A DNA stretch of 64,000 nt, taken from positions 4,896,001-4,960,000 of the forward strand of contig NZ_FNSZ01000001.1 in assembly GCF_900105245.1 (NCBI RefSeq), in the 5' to 3' direction. The first letter of the stretch is position 1; each line of letters starts with the position of its first letter. The position numbers and the translations under genes are program-made. Below, piece by piece: positions 6,757 to 16,068 of this stretch. A model generated the notes under the pieces. That model was not told the DNA's origin and searched no databases. It saw nothing but the letters and a program-made list of their open reading frames with translations. Source of the stretch: Streptomyces sp. 1222.5 (GTDB taxonomy: Bacteria > Actinomycetota > Actinomycetes > Streptomycetales > Streptomycetaceae).

Positions 6757-8462
6757 GCCCCACCACCCTTCCCGCCGGCCTCGAACACGGGCACGTCACC
6801 TTCCTCGGTGCCGGACCCGGGGATCCGGGACTGCTGACTCTGCGCGCCGTGGAGGCGCTGTCGAACGCGGACGTCCTGGTCGCCGAGCACGAGGTGCTCG
6901 ACGTCATCCGGACGCACGCCCGGCAGGGCGTCTCCGTCGTGAGGACGGACGCCGACCCCTCCTCGGTCTCGCCGCCGGGCACGGGCACGCCGCAGCTCAC
7001 GGTCGTTGACGGCACGTCAACCGCCGCCGCTGCCCCGGCCCCTGCCCGGGATGCCGCTCATCTTGTCATGGAGGCTGCGCGGGGCGGCAGGCGGGTCGTC
7101 CGTGCGGTGTCCGGGGACCCGGGACTTGATACGTACGCGGCCGAGGAAATGCTCGCCTGCGTCGCCGCCGGTGTGCCCTTCGAGGTCGTGCCCGGTGTGG
7201 CGGCGGCGGTCGGCGTGCCCGCGTACGCCGGTGTGCCGCTGCGCGACGCGCAGGGCGCGGACGTCCGGTTCGTGGACGCCCGTACCGCCTCCGACCGCTG
7301 CTGGACGGAGGTGGGCGCCTCGGACGGCACGGTGGTCGTCTCGACGACGCTGGACGCGGTGGCCGCCGCGGCCGGCGAGCTGGTCTCGGCGGGCCGCAAG
7401 CCGGACACCCCGCTGACGGTCACGGTCGCCGGTACGACGACCCGCCAGCGCACCTGGACGGCGACGCTCGGCACGATCGCGCAGACGCTGAAGCAGGCGA
7501 AGGTGCTGCCGTCGCCGGACGGCGGCCGGCCGGTGATAGCCGTGGTCGGCGAGCGTTCCGCCGCCGCCCAGCGCGACCAGCTGTCGTGGTTCGAGTCCAA
7601 GCCGCTGTTCGGCTGGAAGGTGCTCGTGCCGCGCACGAAGGAACAGGCGGCCTCGCTCTCCGACCAGCTGCGGTCCTACGGCGCCGTGCCGCACGAGGTC
7701 CCCACGATCGCGGTGGAGCCGCCGCGCACGCCCCAGCAGATGGAGCGGGCGGTCAAGGGCCTGGTCACGGGGCGCTACGAGTGGATCGCCTTCACGTCGG
7801 TCAACGCGGTGAAGGCGGTCCGGGAGAAGTTCGAGGAGTACGGCCTTGACGCTCGGGCTTTTGCGGGTATCAAGGTGGCTGCGGTCGGTGAGCAGACGGC
7901 GAAGGCGCTGATCGCCTTCGGCGTCAAGCCGGACCTGGTGCCGAGCGGGGAGCAGTCCGCCGCGGGTCTGCTGGAGGACTGGCCGCCGTACGACCCGGTG
8001 TTCGACCCGATCGACCGTGTCTTCCTGCCGCGTGCCGACATCGCCACCGAGACCCTGGTGGCCGGCCTGATCGAGCTGGGCTGGGAGGTCGACGACGTGA
8101 CCGCCTACCGGACGGTCCGCGCGTCGCCGCCGCCGGCGGACACCCGCGAGGCGATCAAGGGCGGCGGCTTCGACGCGGTCCTCTTCACGTCCTCGTCCAC
8201 GGTCCGGAACCTGGTCGGCATCGCGGGCAAGCCGCACAACGTGACGGTGATCGCCTGCATCGGCCCGGCCACCGCCAAGACCGCCGAGGAGCACGGCCTG
8301 CGGGTCGACGTGATGGCTCCCGAGCCGTCGGTGCACAAGCTGGCGGAGGCGCTGGCCGACTTCGGCAGGAAGCGCCGGGCGGCCGCGCTGGAGGCGGGCG
8401 ACCCCGTCACCCGGCCCAGCGAGCGACGGCCGGGAGCGCGCAGGCGCCGGTCGACGACGTGA
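6753..8462 (+). CDS. hemD: Fused uroporphyrin-III methyltransferase-like / uroporphyrinogen-III synthase
   Basis: A 569-residue two-domain protein. Residues about 10-245 have the tetrapyrrole methylase fold (VTFLGAGPGDPGLLTLRAVE, VPFEVVPGVAAAVGVPAYAG); residues about 285-540 are uroporphyrinogen-III synthase (VLVPRTKEQAASLSDQLRSYGA, WIAFTSVNAVKAV, VAAVGEQTAKAL, TSSSTVRNLVG, IGPATAKTAEEHG), which closes hydroxymethylbilane to uroporphyrinogen III. The start is GTG at 6753, overlapping the hemC TGA. The methylase half looks degenerate: the usual YDRLVS element reads AEHEVL and GDPFxFGRGGEE reads GDPGLDTYAAEE, so methyl transfer to make siroheme precursors is doubtful here. The C-terminus is a basic tail. 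A strong hairpin terminator follows at 8498. Confidence 0.93.
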   Translation: MSPTTLPAGLEHGHVTFLGAGPGDPGLLTLRAVEALSNADVLVAEHEVLDVIRTHARQGVSVVRTDADPSSVSPPGTGTPQLTVVDGTSTAAAAPAPARDAAHLVMEAARGGRRVVRAVSGDPGLDTYAAEEMLACVAAGVPFEVVPGVAAAVGVPAYAGVPLRDAQGADVRFVDARTASDRCWTEVGASDGTVVVSTTLDAVAAAAGELVSAGRKPDTPLTVTVAGTTTRQRTWTATLGTIAQTLKQAKVLPSPDGGRPVIAVVGERSAAAQRDQLSWFESKPLFGWKVLVPRTKEQAASLSDQLRSYGAVPHEVPTIAVEPPRTPQQMERAVKGLVTGRYEWIAFTSVNAVKAVREKFEEYGLDARAFAGIKVAAVGEQTAKALIAFGVKPDLVPSGEQSAAGLLEDWPPYDPVFDPIDRVFLPRADIATETLVAGLIELGWEVDDVTAYRTVRASPPPADTREAIKGGGFDAVLFTSSSTVRNLVGIAGKPHNVTVIACIGPATAKTAEEHGLRVDVMAPEPSVHKLAEALADFGRKRRAAALEAGDPVTRPSERRPGARRRRSTT

Positions 8463-8497
8463 GCGCCGGGCGGCCGTGAGGCCCTGAGGCGATGAGG

Positions 8498-8532
8498 AGG
8501 CGGGACGTGTCGTGAAGGCGCGTCCCGCCTTT
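8498..8532 (+). terminator. Hairpin terminator after rex-hemACD
   Basis: A perfect 10-bp inverted repeat, AGGCGGGACG (8498-8507) and CGTCCCGCCT (8521-8530), with a 13-nt loop, begins 36 bp after the hemD stop. The T-tract is minimal (TT), as is usual in Streptomyces terminators. Confidence 0.75.
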
Positions 8533-8589
8533 CGCCGTCCGCCCCCGGCGCCTCCCGGGGCGAGTTGTGTGCATGCCATGATCGGGCGC

Positions 8590-8994
8590 ATGCGCGAGTA
8601 CGCCGTGTACGCGGAGATCGTCTACTGGCGGCGGAGCCTGTGGAACGGGGCGCGCTGCGTGCCCGTGGTGCTGAGCCGGTTCCCCGGTGAGCTGCGGGCC
8701 GAGGACCGGGACGGGCAGGTCGTCGTCCAGGGCGATCCCCGGGAGGTGGAGGGCCGGTTCACCCGGCTCGGGACCCTGCTGATCACCGTCCGCGGGAAGC
8801 GGTACGCCCTGGTCGGGCGGGGCGGTGGCATGTCTCCGGTGCCGAGTCCCGAGCAGCGGGCCGCGGTGAGCGCCTTCGGGGCCTCGTCGCCCGCGGCCGG
8901 GGGAGCGGTCGACCAGGTCCTCAACGCCGGCGCCGGCGCGCGGATGCGCGCCTGGCACGCCCGGCTCGGCGGGGCCGGCGCCCGGCTGTGGTGA
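8590..8994 (+). CDS. Hypothetical protein
   Basis: A 134-residue protein of unknown function beginning MREYAVYAEIVYWRRSLWNG. I do not recognise a family. It has an aromatic, charged N-terminal part, a central stretch GRFTRLGTLLITVRGKRYAL that looks like beta strands, and an Ala/Gly-rich C-terminus with ARMRAWHARLGG. No signal peptide or membrane segment is visible. The ATG at 8590 is chosen; ATG at 8578 (MIGR) is an alternative and neither has a clear ribosome site. It sits between the rex-hemACD terminator and hemB on the same strand. Confidence 0.6.
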   Translation: MREYAVYAEIVYWRRSLWNGARCVPVVLSRFPGELRAEDRDGQVVVQGDPREVEGRFTRLGTLLITVRGKRYALVGRGGGMSPVPSPEQRAAVSAFGASSPAAGGAVDQVLNAGAGARMRAWHARLGGAGARLW

Positions 8995-9067
8995 GCCGCC
9001 CCGCGGCGGCCGTGCGCCGACGCCGCGTCGGCAAAGGCGCGCCCCGCGCGGGCGTAGCGTAGAAGGC

Positions 9068-10060
9068 ATGACGAAGTACGGATCCTTTCCCGGTACGCGT
9101 CCCCGGCGGCTGCGGACCTCGCCCGTCATGCGGCGGATGGTCGCCGAGACGCGACTGCACCCCGCCGACTTCATCCTCCCGGCGTTCGTCCGGGAGGGCG
9201 TCTCCGAGCCGGTGCCGATCTCGGCGATGCCCGGTGTCGTGCAGCACACCCGGGACAGCCTGAAGAAGGCCGCGCTGGAGGCCGTCGAGGCCGGGGTCTC
9301 CGGGATCATGCTGTTCGGCGTGCCGGAGGAGAGCAAGAAGGACGGTCAGGGCACCGTCGGCACCGACCCGGACGGGATCCTCCAGGTCGCGTTGCGCGAC
9401 GTGCGGGCCGAGGTCGGCGACGACCTGCTCGTGATGTCGGACCTGTGCCTGGACGAGTTCACCGACCACGGGCACTGCGGGGTGCTGGACGCCGAGGGCC
9501 GGGTCGACAACGACGCCACCCTGGAGCGGTACGCCGAGATGGCCCAGGTGCAGGCCGACGCCGGAGCCCATGTCGTGGGCCCCAGCGGGATGATGGACGG
9601 CCAGATCGGCGTGGTCCGCGACGCGCTCGACCAGATCGGCCGCGAGGACGTCGCCATCCTCGCCTACACCGCCAAGTACTCCTCCGCCTTCTACGGCCCC
9701 TTCCGCGAGGCCGTCGGCTCCTCGCTCCAGGGCGATCGCAAGACCTACCAGCAGGACCCGGCCAACTGGCGCGAGTCCCTGCGGGAGCTGGAGCTGGACC
9801 TCGCCGAGGGCGCCGACATGGTGATGGTCAAGCCGGCCGGACCGTACCTGGACATCGTCGCCCGGGTCGCGGACGCCGTGGACGTGCCGGTCGCCGCCTA
9901 CCAGATCTCCGGTGAGTACTCGATGATCGAGGCCGCCGCCGAGAAGGGCTGGATCGACCGCGACCGCGCCATCTTCGAGACCCTGACCGGTATCAAGCGG
10001 GCCGGGGCGCGGAACATCCTCACCTACTGGGCCACCGAGGCGGCCCAGAAGCTGCGCTGA
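9068..10060 (+). CDS. hemB: Delta-aminolevulinic acid dehydratase (porphobilinogen synthase)
   Basis: A 330-residue enzyme that condenses two 5-aminolevulinates to porphobilinogen. The Schiff-base lysines are visible as K203 in AYTAKYSSAFYGPFR and K255 in MVMVKPAGPYLD. The metal-binding loop reads DLCLDEFTDHGHCG (Asp125, Cys127, Asp129, Cys137), a hybrid between the three-cysteine zinc type and the all-aspartate magnesium type. The ATG at 9068 follows AGAAGG very closely. It is separated from the rex operon by a terminator and a small gene, so it probably has its own promoter. It completes four of the five early heme steps within 7 kb. Confidence 0.97.
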   Translation: MTKYGSFPGTRPRRLRTSPVMRRMVAETRLHPADFILPAFVREGVSEPVPISAMPGVVQHTRDSLKKAALEAVEAGVSGIMLFGVPEESKKDGQGTVGTDPDGILQVALRDVRAEVGDDLLVMSDLCLDEFTDHGHCGVLDAEGRVDNDATLERYAEMAQVQADAGAHVVGPSGMMDGQIGVVRDALDQIGREDVAILAYTAKYSSAFYGPFREAVGSSLQGDRKTYQQDPANWRESLRELELDLAEGADMVMVKPAGPYLDIVARVADAVDVPVAAYQISGEYSMIEAAAEKGWIDRDRAIFETLTGIKRAGARNILTYWATEAAQKLR

Positions 10061-10192
10061 CCCACCGGCGGAGACGGCGGCCCAGCGCCGCCGTACGGGC
10101 GGTGTCCGGATCCCGGAATTATCGGTGTATTCGACACGCAACTCCCTATGCTCCGGACGGAGACGATCCACCGAGCCGAGGAGAGCCGCGCC

Positions 10193-11395
10193 ATGACCGT
10201 CACCGAGCCGGCACCGCCCACCGCGCCCGTCCCGCCGCTCGCCGAGCGCGCCCGCAGTGTGGGCGGTTCGCCCGTGCGGGACATCCTCGCGGTCACCGCC
10301 CGCCCCGAGGTCATCAACTTCGCCGGCGGCCTCCCGGCACCGGAACTCTTCGACCGGGAGGGCATAGCCGCCGCGTTCCGGGACGTGCTGGCCGAGGCCC
10401 CGGCCCGGGCGCTGCAGTACTCCACCACCGAGGGCGAGCCGGCGCTCCGGGCCGCGCTGGCCTCCCGGATCACCGCCCAGGGGCTGCCCACCGCGCCCGA
10501 CGACCTCCTGATCACCACGGGGTCCCAGCAGGCCCTGTCCCTGCTGGCGACCGCGCTGCTCGAACCCGGCGACACCGTCCTGGTCGAAGACCCCTGCTAT
10601 CTCGCGGCACTTCAGGTGTTCGGCCTGGCCGGCGCCCGGGTGGTGGCCGTGCCCGGCGACGAGGACGGAGTGGATCCCGAGGCCCTGGCGGAGGCCGTCC
10701 GCCGCGAGCGCCCGAAGCTCCTCTACCTCGTCCCCACCTTCCAGAACCCCACCGGCCGGACGATGCCCGCGCCGCGCCGCGAGGCGATCGCCGCCGTGGC
10801 CGCCCGGCAGGGCGTGTGGATCGTCGAGGACGACCCCTACGGCGAACTCCGTTACGACGGCGAGCGCGTGCCCTGGATCGCGTCGTTCCCCGGCGCCGCG
10901 GACCGGACCGTCCTGCTCGGTTCGTTCTCCAAGGTGATGGCCCCCGGCCTGCGCCTGGGCTGGCTGCGCGCCCCCGCCGGGCTGCGCCGGGCGTGCGCGG
11001 TCGCCAAGCAGGCGGCCGACCTGCACACGCCCACCCTCAACCAGCTCGCCGCCTGCCGCTACCTGGGCGTGCTCGACGCCCATGTGGAGCGGGTGCGGGC
11101 CGTGTACGGCGCCCGCCGGGACGCCATGCTGGCGGGCCTTCCCGGTGCCCTGCCGGCCGGTTCGCGGTGGAGCCGGCCCGAGGGCGGCATGTTTCTCTGG
11201 GCGCGCCTGCCGGAGGCCTACGACACGGTCGCGCTGCTGCCGCGGGTGGTGGAGCAGCACGTCGCCTACGTCCCCGGCGCTCCCTTCTACGCCGGGGAAC
11301 CCGACCGCTCCACCCTCCGGCTCTGCTTCGTCACACAGACGCCGGAGGAGATCGCGGAGGGGCTGCGCAGGCTGGGCCGGGGTCTCAGCGGCTGA
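10193..11395 (+). CDS. PLP-dependent aminotransferase, class I/II (2-aminoadipate/multi-substrate type)
   Basis: A 400-residue fold-type I aminotransferase. The PLP lysine is K247 in GSFSKVMAPGLRLGW; NPTGR and EDDPYGELRYDG contribute cofactor contacts, and the N-terminal VINFAGGLPAPELF is typical of the LysN/kynurenine-type family and of the catalytic half of MocR proteins. There is no DNA-binding domain. The ATG at 10193 lies behind GAGGAGAG. Substrate cannot be told from sequence; broad-range amino donors are usual. It is 132 bp after hemB and stands alone, with a convergent gene downstream. Confidence 0.85.
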   Translation: MTVTEPAPPTAPVPPLAERARSVGGSPVRDILAVTARPEVINFAGGLPAPELFDREGIAAAFRDVLAEAPARALQYSTTEGEPALRAALASRITAQGLPTAPDDLLITTGSQQALSLLATALLEPGDTVLVEDPCYLAALQVFGLAGARVVAVPGDEDGVDPEALAEAVRRERPKLLYLVPTFQNPTGRTMPAPRREAIAAVAARQGVWIVEDDPYGELRYDGERVPWIASFPGAADRTVLLGSFSKVMAPGLRLGWLRAPAGLRRACAVAKQAADLHTPTLNQLAACRYLGVLDAHVERVRAVYGARRDAMLAGLPGALPAGSRWSRPEGGMFLWARLPEAYDTVALLPRVVEQHVAYVPGAPFYAGEPDRSTLRLCFVTQTPEEIAEGLRRLGRGLSG

Positions 11396-11410
11396 GGGCG
11401 CGGGCGGGCG

Positions 11411-12229
11411 TCAGTCCCACCAGAAGGTCCAGGTGTGGCTGCCGACGAGGTCCTTGGCGTAGGCGCGCAGCGGGTCCGGCCCGTCCTCCAGAGCGGTGTC
11501 CGGGCAGAACGCGAAGTGCTCCGCCGCCACGGCCTCGGCGGCCTCCCGGGTGGTCGGCGGAGCGGCGACGGAGACGATCAGGGTGTCCGGGCCGAGGGCC
11601 ACGACCCGTATGCCGAACCGGTCCTCCCAGGAACGCAGCACCGCGCAGATACGCGCCACGTCCGCCTCGTAGTTGACCGGGCCGGTCCAGCCGACGGCCG
11701 CGGGGATGTCGGCGGACCGGCGCGCGGGGACCAGGGCGAGGTGCGCCTCCTCGATCTCGGCGTCCCGGCCGCTCTTCAGCGCGTCGGCGACCTGCGCGGC
11801 GCGGGTGTCCGGGTCGGCGGAGAGGGCGCCGGGCGGTGCGAGGCCGGGCCACTGCCGCCCGAACGGGGCGAGGTCCTCGGCGGCTTCGTCGTAGGCCGCC
11901 TCCTCCTCCCAGTACTCCGCGAGGACGTCCTCGGCGTCGTGGTCGCCCGGGTAGGACGTCTCGCCGGGCAGGAACACCCAGTCCTGGAGGCTGCCCGAGG
12001 AATCGCTCAGGTCCACGAGCACCGGCAGCAGACCGATGCGGGACGCCGGGGCGCCGAGGGCCTTCCAGGTCCCCGGCGCGGCCGGCTTCTCCGCGTACCA
12101 CAGCAGCGGTTCGTGCCACGGCCCGTCCTGAGCCAGGTCGAACAGCCTGCCGGGCGGCAGTTGCAGCCCCAGGGAACGCCCGCTGGGGTCGGTGGCCAGC
12201 CGGGGCAGCGGATTGGGAAGAGTCGCCAT
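11411..12229 (-). CDS. DUF4253 domain protein
   Basis: A 272-residue cytoplasmic protein. The C-terminal half (about residues 160-272) has the DUF4253 pattern: RICAVLRSWEDRFGIRVVAL, SVAAPPTTREAAEAVAAEHF, then AFCPD and a tryptophan-rich end HTWTFWWD. The N-terminal half is acidic with no recognised domain. The ATG at 12229 (MATLPNPLPRLATD) is chosen because the sequence before it is not protein-like in this frame. The function of the family is unknown. The gene converges with the aminotransferase, the stops being only 15 bp apart. Confidence 0.8.
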   Translation of the reverse strand: MATLPNPLPRLATDPSGRSLGLQLPPGRLFDLAQDGPWHEPLLWYAEKPAAPGTWKALGAPASRIGLLPVLVDLSDSSGSLQDWVFLPGETSYPGDHDAEDVLAEYWEEEAAYDEAAEDLAPFGRQWPGLAPPGALSADPDTRAAQVADALKSGRDAEIEEAHLALVPARRSADIPAAVGWTGPVNYEADVARICAVLRSWEDRFGIRVVALGPDTLIVSVAAPPTTREAAEAVAAEHFAFCPDTALEDGPDPLRAYAKDLVGSHTWTFWWD

Positions 12230-12330
12230 GCCGCCGACTGTAAACGCCCCCACTGACAACGCCGTTGGCGCCTCCGCGACGGCATCCCGGGCGGCCGTGG
12301 TGGTGCTCCACGGCCCCCGGAGGCCGCGCG

Positions 12331-14100
12331 TCAGAGCTTCTCGGGGGTCCTGATGCCCAGCAGGGCCATGCCCCGGTGCAGGGTGCGGGCGGTGAGGTCG
12401 ACCAGGAAGAGGCGGTTCTCCACCTGCTCCGCGGTGTCGGCCTTCAGGACCGGGCACTGGTCGTAGAAGGTCGTCAGCAGCGACGCCAGCTGGTACAGGT
12501 ACGCGGCCAGCTTGTGCGGCTCGTAGTCCGCCGCGACCTCCAGGACCGTCTCCGCGAACTGGTCCAGGTGCAGGCCGAGAGCGCGCTCCGCGGGGGCCAG
12601 TTCCAGCTCCGGGTGGGCGGCCGGGCGGGCCTCGCCCGCCTTGCGCAGGATGGACTGGACGCGAGCGTACGCGTACTGGAGGTAGACGGACGTGTCGCCG
12701 TTCAGCGAGACCATCTGGTCCAGGTCGAACTTGTAGTCCCGGACCGCGGAGGTCGACAGGTCCGCGTACTTCACCGCGCCGATACCGACGTAGCGGCCGT
12801 TCTCGGTGATCTCCCGCTCCGTCAGACCGACCTTCTCGGCCTTCTCGCGGACGACGGCGGTGGCCCGCTCGACGGCCTCGTCCAGCAGGTCCTGGAGCTT
12901 GACCGTCTCACCGGCACGCGTCTTGAACGGCTTGCCGTCCTTGCCGAGGACCGTGCCGAAGGCCAGCTGGTGCGCCTTGACGTCGTCGTTCAGCCAGCCG
13001 GCCCGGCGGGCGGTCTCGAAGACCATCTTGAAGTGCAGGGCCTGCCGGGCGTCCACCACGTACAGCAGCGTGCTCGCCTTCAGGTTGAAGACGCGGTCGC
13101 GGATCGCGGACAGGTCGGTGGCCGCGTAGCCGTAACCGCCGTCCGACTTCTGCACGATCAGCGGCACCGGCTTGCCGTCGGGGCCCTTGACGTCCTCGAA
13201 GAACACGCACAGCGCGCCCTCGGAGCGGACGGCGACACCCGACTCCTCCAGCATCCGGCAGGTGTCGGCCAGCATGTCGTTGTAACCGGACTCGCCGACG
13301 ATGTCGGGGTCCTGGATCTCCATGTCCAGCTTCTCGAAGACGGAAAAGAAGTAGATCTTCGACTCGTCCACGAACTTCTGCCACATGGCGAGCGTCTGCG
13401 GGTCGCCGGCCTGGAGGTCCACCACCCGGCGGCGGGCGCGCGTCTTGAACTCCTCGTCGGAGTCGAACTTCCCCCGCGCGGCCTTGTAGAGGCGGTCGAG
13501 GTTCGACATCGCCTCCTCGCCGGTCACCCGGGCGTCCTTGTGGTCCAGCTCGTGCGGGTGCTCGTCCAGGTACTGGATGAGCATGCCGAACTGGGTGCCC
13601 CAGTCGCCGATGTGGTGGCGGCGCACCACGTTCTCGCCGGTGAACTCCAGCAGCTGCACCACCGCGTCGCCGATCACCGCCGACCGCAGGTGGCCGACGT
13701 GCATCTCCTTGGCCACGTTCGGCTGCGCGTAGTCGATCACCGTCGTGCCGGGGTGCCCGGCGTACGGCACGCCGAGGCGGCCGGTCTCGTCCGCGTACCG
13801 CGCGGCGAGGTTCTCGGTGATCGCCTTGTCCGCGATCGTGATGTTGAGGAAGCCGGGGCCGGAGACCTCGACGTCCTTGATCACGTCGCCCGCCACCACC
13901 TGGGAGACGACCTGGGTCGCCAGCTCCCGGGGGTTGGCCTTCGCCTTCTTGGCCAGCGCCAGGATGCCGTTGGCCTGGAAGTCGGCCCGGTCGCTTCGTC
14001 GCAGCAGCGGGTCCGCGCCGGCGGCCTCCGGCAGGGTGGCCGAGAGGGCGGACGCGAGGTGCTGCTGGACGGAATCGCTGAGGGACGTGACCGAGGCCAT
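12331..14100 (-). CDS. argS: Arginyl-tRNA synthetase
   Basis: A 589-residue class I aminoacyl-tRNA synthetase that charges tRNA(Arg). The N-terminal additional domain (about residues 1-100), the HIGH-like signature HVGH at 134-137 (PNVAKEMHVGHLRSA), the FGTVLGKDGKPFKTRAG segment that replaces KMSKS in this family, and the C-terminal DALR anticodon-binding domain ending TARTLHRGMALLGIRTPEKL are all in place. The ATG at 14100 lies behind GAGGAG with a long spacer. It is divergent from lysS, sharing a 136-bp intergenic region. Confidence 0.97.
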   Translation of the reverse strand: MASVTSLSDSVQQHLASALSATLPEAAGADPLLRRSDRADFQANGILALAKKAKANPRELATQVVSQVVAGDVIKDVEVSGPGFLNITIADKAITENLAARYADETGRLGVPYAGHPGTTVIDYAQPNVAKEMHVGHLRSAVIGDAVVQLLEFTGENVVRRHHIGDWGTQFGMLIQYLDEHPHELDHKDARVTGEEAMSNLDRLYKAARGKFDSDEEFKTRARRRVVDLQAGDPQTLAMWQKFVDESKIYFFSVFEKLDMEIQDPDIVGESGYNDMLADTCRMLEESGVAVRSEGALCVFFEDVKGPDGKPVPLIVQKSDGGYGYAATDLSAIRDRVFNLKASTLLYVVDARQALHFKMVFETARRAGWLNDDVKAHQLAFGTVLGKDGKPFKTRAGETVKLQDLLDEAVERATAVVREKAEKVGLTEREITENGRYVGIGAVKYADLSTSAVRDYKFDLDQMVSLNGDTSVYLQYAYARVQSILRKAGEARPAAHPELELAPAERALGLHLDQFAETVLEVAADYEPHKLAAYLYQLASLLTTFYDQCPVLKADTAEQVENRLFLVDLTARTLHRGMALLGIRTPEKL

Positions 14101-14236
14101 AGGAATGGGTGCCGTTCTCCTCGTGGGGTGGATATACCCGGTCAGTATCCCACGGCGGGTAAAGCCGTTTTCGCGGGCGCAAGCCCGTCTGTGAGAATGG
14201 AGTGTCACCCCGTTCAGAAAGAAGGACGTGCCGATC

Positions 14237-15967
14237 GTGGCTCAGAGCACCGAGACCACCGACTGGGTCTCCCGTTTCGCGGATGAGGTCATCGAGGAGT
14301 CGGAGCGTCGGGCCCCGGGCAAACCGGTCGTCGTCGCGTCCGGCCTCTCCCCGTCCGGGCCCATCCACCTCGGCAACCTGCGTGAGGTCATGACCCCGCA
14401 CCTGGTCGCCGACGAGATCCGCCGCCGCGGCCACCAGGTCCGGCATCTCATCTCCTGGGACGACTACGACCGGTACCGCAAGGTCCCGGCCGGTGTCGCG
14501 GGCATCGACGACTCCTGGGCCGAGCACATCGGCAAGCCGCTGACCTCGGTGCCGGCGCCCGAGGGCTCCGCGTACCCGAACTGGGCCGAGCACTTCAAGG
14601 CCGTGATGGTGCAGGCGCTGGCCGAACTGGGCGTCGAGTTCGACGGGATCAGCCAGACCGAGCAGTACACCTCGGGCGTCTACCGCGAGCAGGTTCTGCA
14701 CGCCATGCGGCACCGCGGCGACATCGACGCGATCCTCGCCCAGTACCGCACGAAGAAGGCCCCGAAGAAGCAGCAGCAGAAGGCCGTGGACGACGCCGAG
14801 CTGGAGGCCGAGGAGGGCTCGGGCGCCGCGGCCGAGGACGACGGCAGCTCCGGCTCCGCCGGGTACTTCCCGTACAAGCCGTACTGCGGCGGCTGCGGGA
14901 AGGACCTGACCACGGTCACCTCGTACGACGACGAGACCACCGAGCTGGCGTACACCTGCTCCGCGTGCGGCTTCGCGGAGACCGTCCGGCTCAGCGAGTT
15001 CAACCGCGGCAAGCTGGTCTGGAAGGTCGACTGGCCGATGCGGTGGGCGTACGAGGGCGTGATCTTCGAGCCGAGCGGGGTCGACCACTCCTCGCCCGGG
15101 TCGTCGTTCCAGGTCGGCGGGCAGATCGTCGGCATCTTCGGCGGCAAGCAGCCGATCGGCCCGATGTACGCCTTCGTCGGCATCTCCGGCATGGCGAAGA
15201 TGTCGTCCTCGCGCGGTGGCGTGCCCACCCCCGCGGACGCGCTCACGATCATGGAGCCGCAGATCCTGCGGTGGCTGTACGCGCGCCGGCGGCCCAACCA
15301 GTCCTTCAAGATCGCCTTCGATCAGGAGATCCAGCGGCTCTACGACGAGTGGGACAAGCTCGCGGCCAAGGTCGCCGACGGTTCCGCCCTGCCGGGTGAC
15401 GTGGCCGCGTACACCCGTGCCGTCGGCACCGCCGCCGGTGAGCTGCCGAAGACGTCGCGTCCGCTGCCGTACCGCACGCTCGCGTCCGTCGCCGACATCA
15501 CCGCCGGACACGAGGACCAGGCCCTGCGCATCCTCTCCGAACTGGACCCGGAGCAGCCGCTCGGCTCCCTGGACGAGGTCCGGCCGCGCTACGACCGCGC
15601 CGAGGCGTGGATCAACACCCACGTCTCCGCCGACCAGCGGACCATCGTGCGCGACGAGCCCGACGCCGAGCTGCTGAAGTCCCTCGACGAGGCGTCCCAG
15701 CAGTCCGTGCGGCTGCTGCTCGACGGGCTCGCCGAGCACTGGTCGCTGGACGGGCTCACCCACCTGGTCTACGGCGTGCCCAAGGTGCAGGCCGGGTTCG
15801 CCGCCGACGCCACGCCCAAGGAGCTGCCGCCGGAGATCAAGACGGCCCAGCGGACCTTCTTCGCCCTGCTCTACCACCTGCTGGTGGGGCGGGACACCGG
15901 GCCCCGGCTGCCCACGCTGCTTCTGGCGGTCGGGCAGGACCGGGTGCGCGAGCTGCTCGGGCAGTAG
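14237..15967 (+). CDS. lysS: Lysyl-tRNA synthetase, class I
   Basis: A 576-residue class I (archaeal-type) LysRS rather than the common class II enzyme. HLGN at residues 44-47 is the HIGH motif (SPSGPIHLGNLREVMTPHLV) and KMSSS at 321-325 is the KMSKS motif; a zinc-ribbon-like insertion contains CGGCG and CSACG. A Lys/Gln/Glu-rich segment near residues 175-205 is a low-complexity linker. GTG at 14237 gives AAGGA a spacing of 10, better than the upstream in-frame GTG at 14228, which would sit one base from it. The C-terminal alpha-helical anticodon domain is complete. Divergent from argS; followed by a strong terminator. Confidence 0.96.
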   Translation: MAQSTETTDWVSRFADEVIEESERRAPGKPVVVASGLSPSGPIHLGNLREVMTPHLVADEIRRRGHQVRHLISWDDYDRYRKVPAGVAGIDDSWAEHIGKPLTSVPAPEGSAYPNWAEHFKAVMVQALAELGVEFDGISQTEQYTSGVYREQVLHAMRHRGDIDAILAQYRTKKAPKKQQQKAVDDAELEAEEGSGAAAEDDGSSGSAGYFPYKPYCGGCGKDLTTVTSYDDETTELAYTCSACGFAETVRLSEFNRGKLVWKVDWPMRWAYEGVIFEPSGVDHSSPGSSFQVGGQIVGIFGGKQPIGPMYAFVGISGMAKMSSSRGGVPTPADALTIMEPQILRWLYARRRPNQSFKIAFDQEIQRLYDEWDKLAAKVADGSALPGDVAAYTRAVGTAAGELPKTSRPLPYRTLASVADITAGHEDQALRILSELDPEQPLGSLDEVRPRYDRAEAWINTHVSADQRTIVRDEPDAELLKSLDEASQQSVRLLLDGLAEHWSLDGLTHLVYGVPKVQAGFAADATPKELPPEIKTAQRTFFALLYHLLVGRDTGPRLPTLLLAVGQDRVRELLGQ

Positions 15968-15987
15968 GCGGACAGCAGGCGGCGATC

Positions 15988-16020
15988 GGAAGGGGCCCTC
16001 CACCAGGGAGGGCCCCTTCC
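15988..16020. terminator. Bidirectional hairpin terminator between lysS and the DUF2637 gene
   Basis: A perfect 13-bp inverted repeat, GGAAGGGGCCCTC (15988-16000) and GAGGGCCCCTTCC (16008-16020), with a 7-nt loop, lies 20 bp after the lysS stop and about 50 bp beyond the stop of the convergent gene, so it can serve both. Confidence 0.85.
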
Positions 16021-16068
16021 GTCTGTCCTGTCGCCGCTGTTCTGTCTCCCGTGCCCGGACGCACGCCC

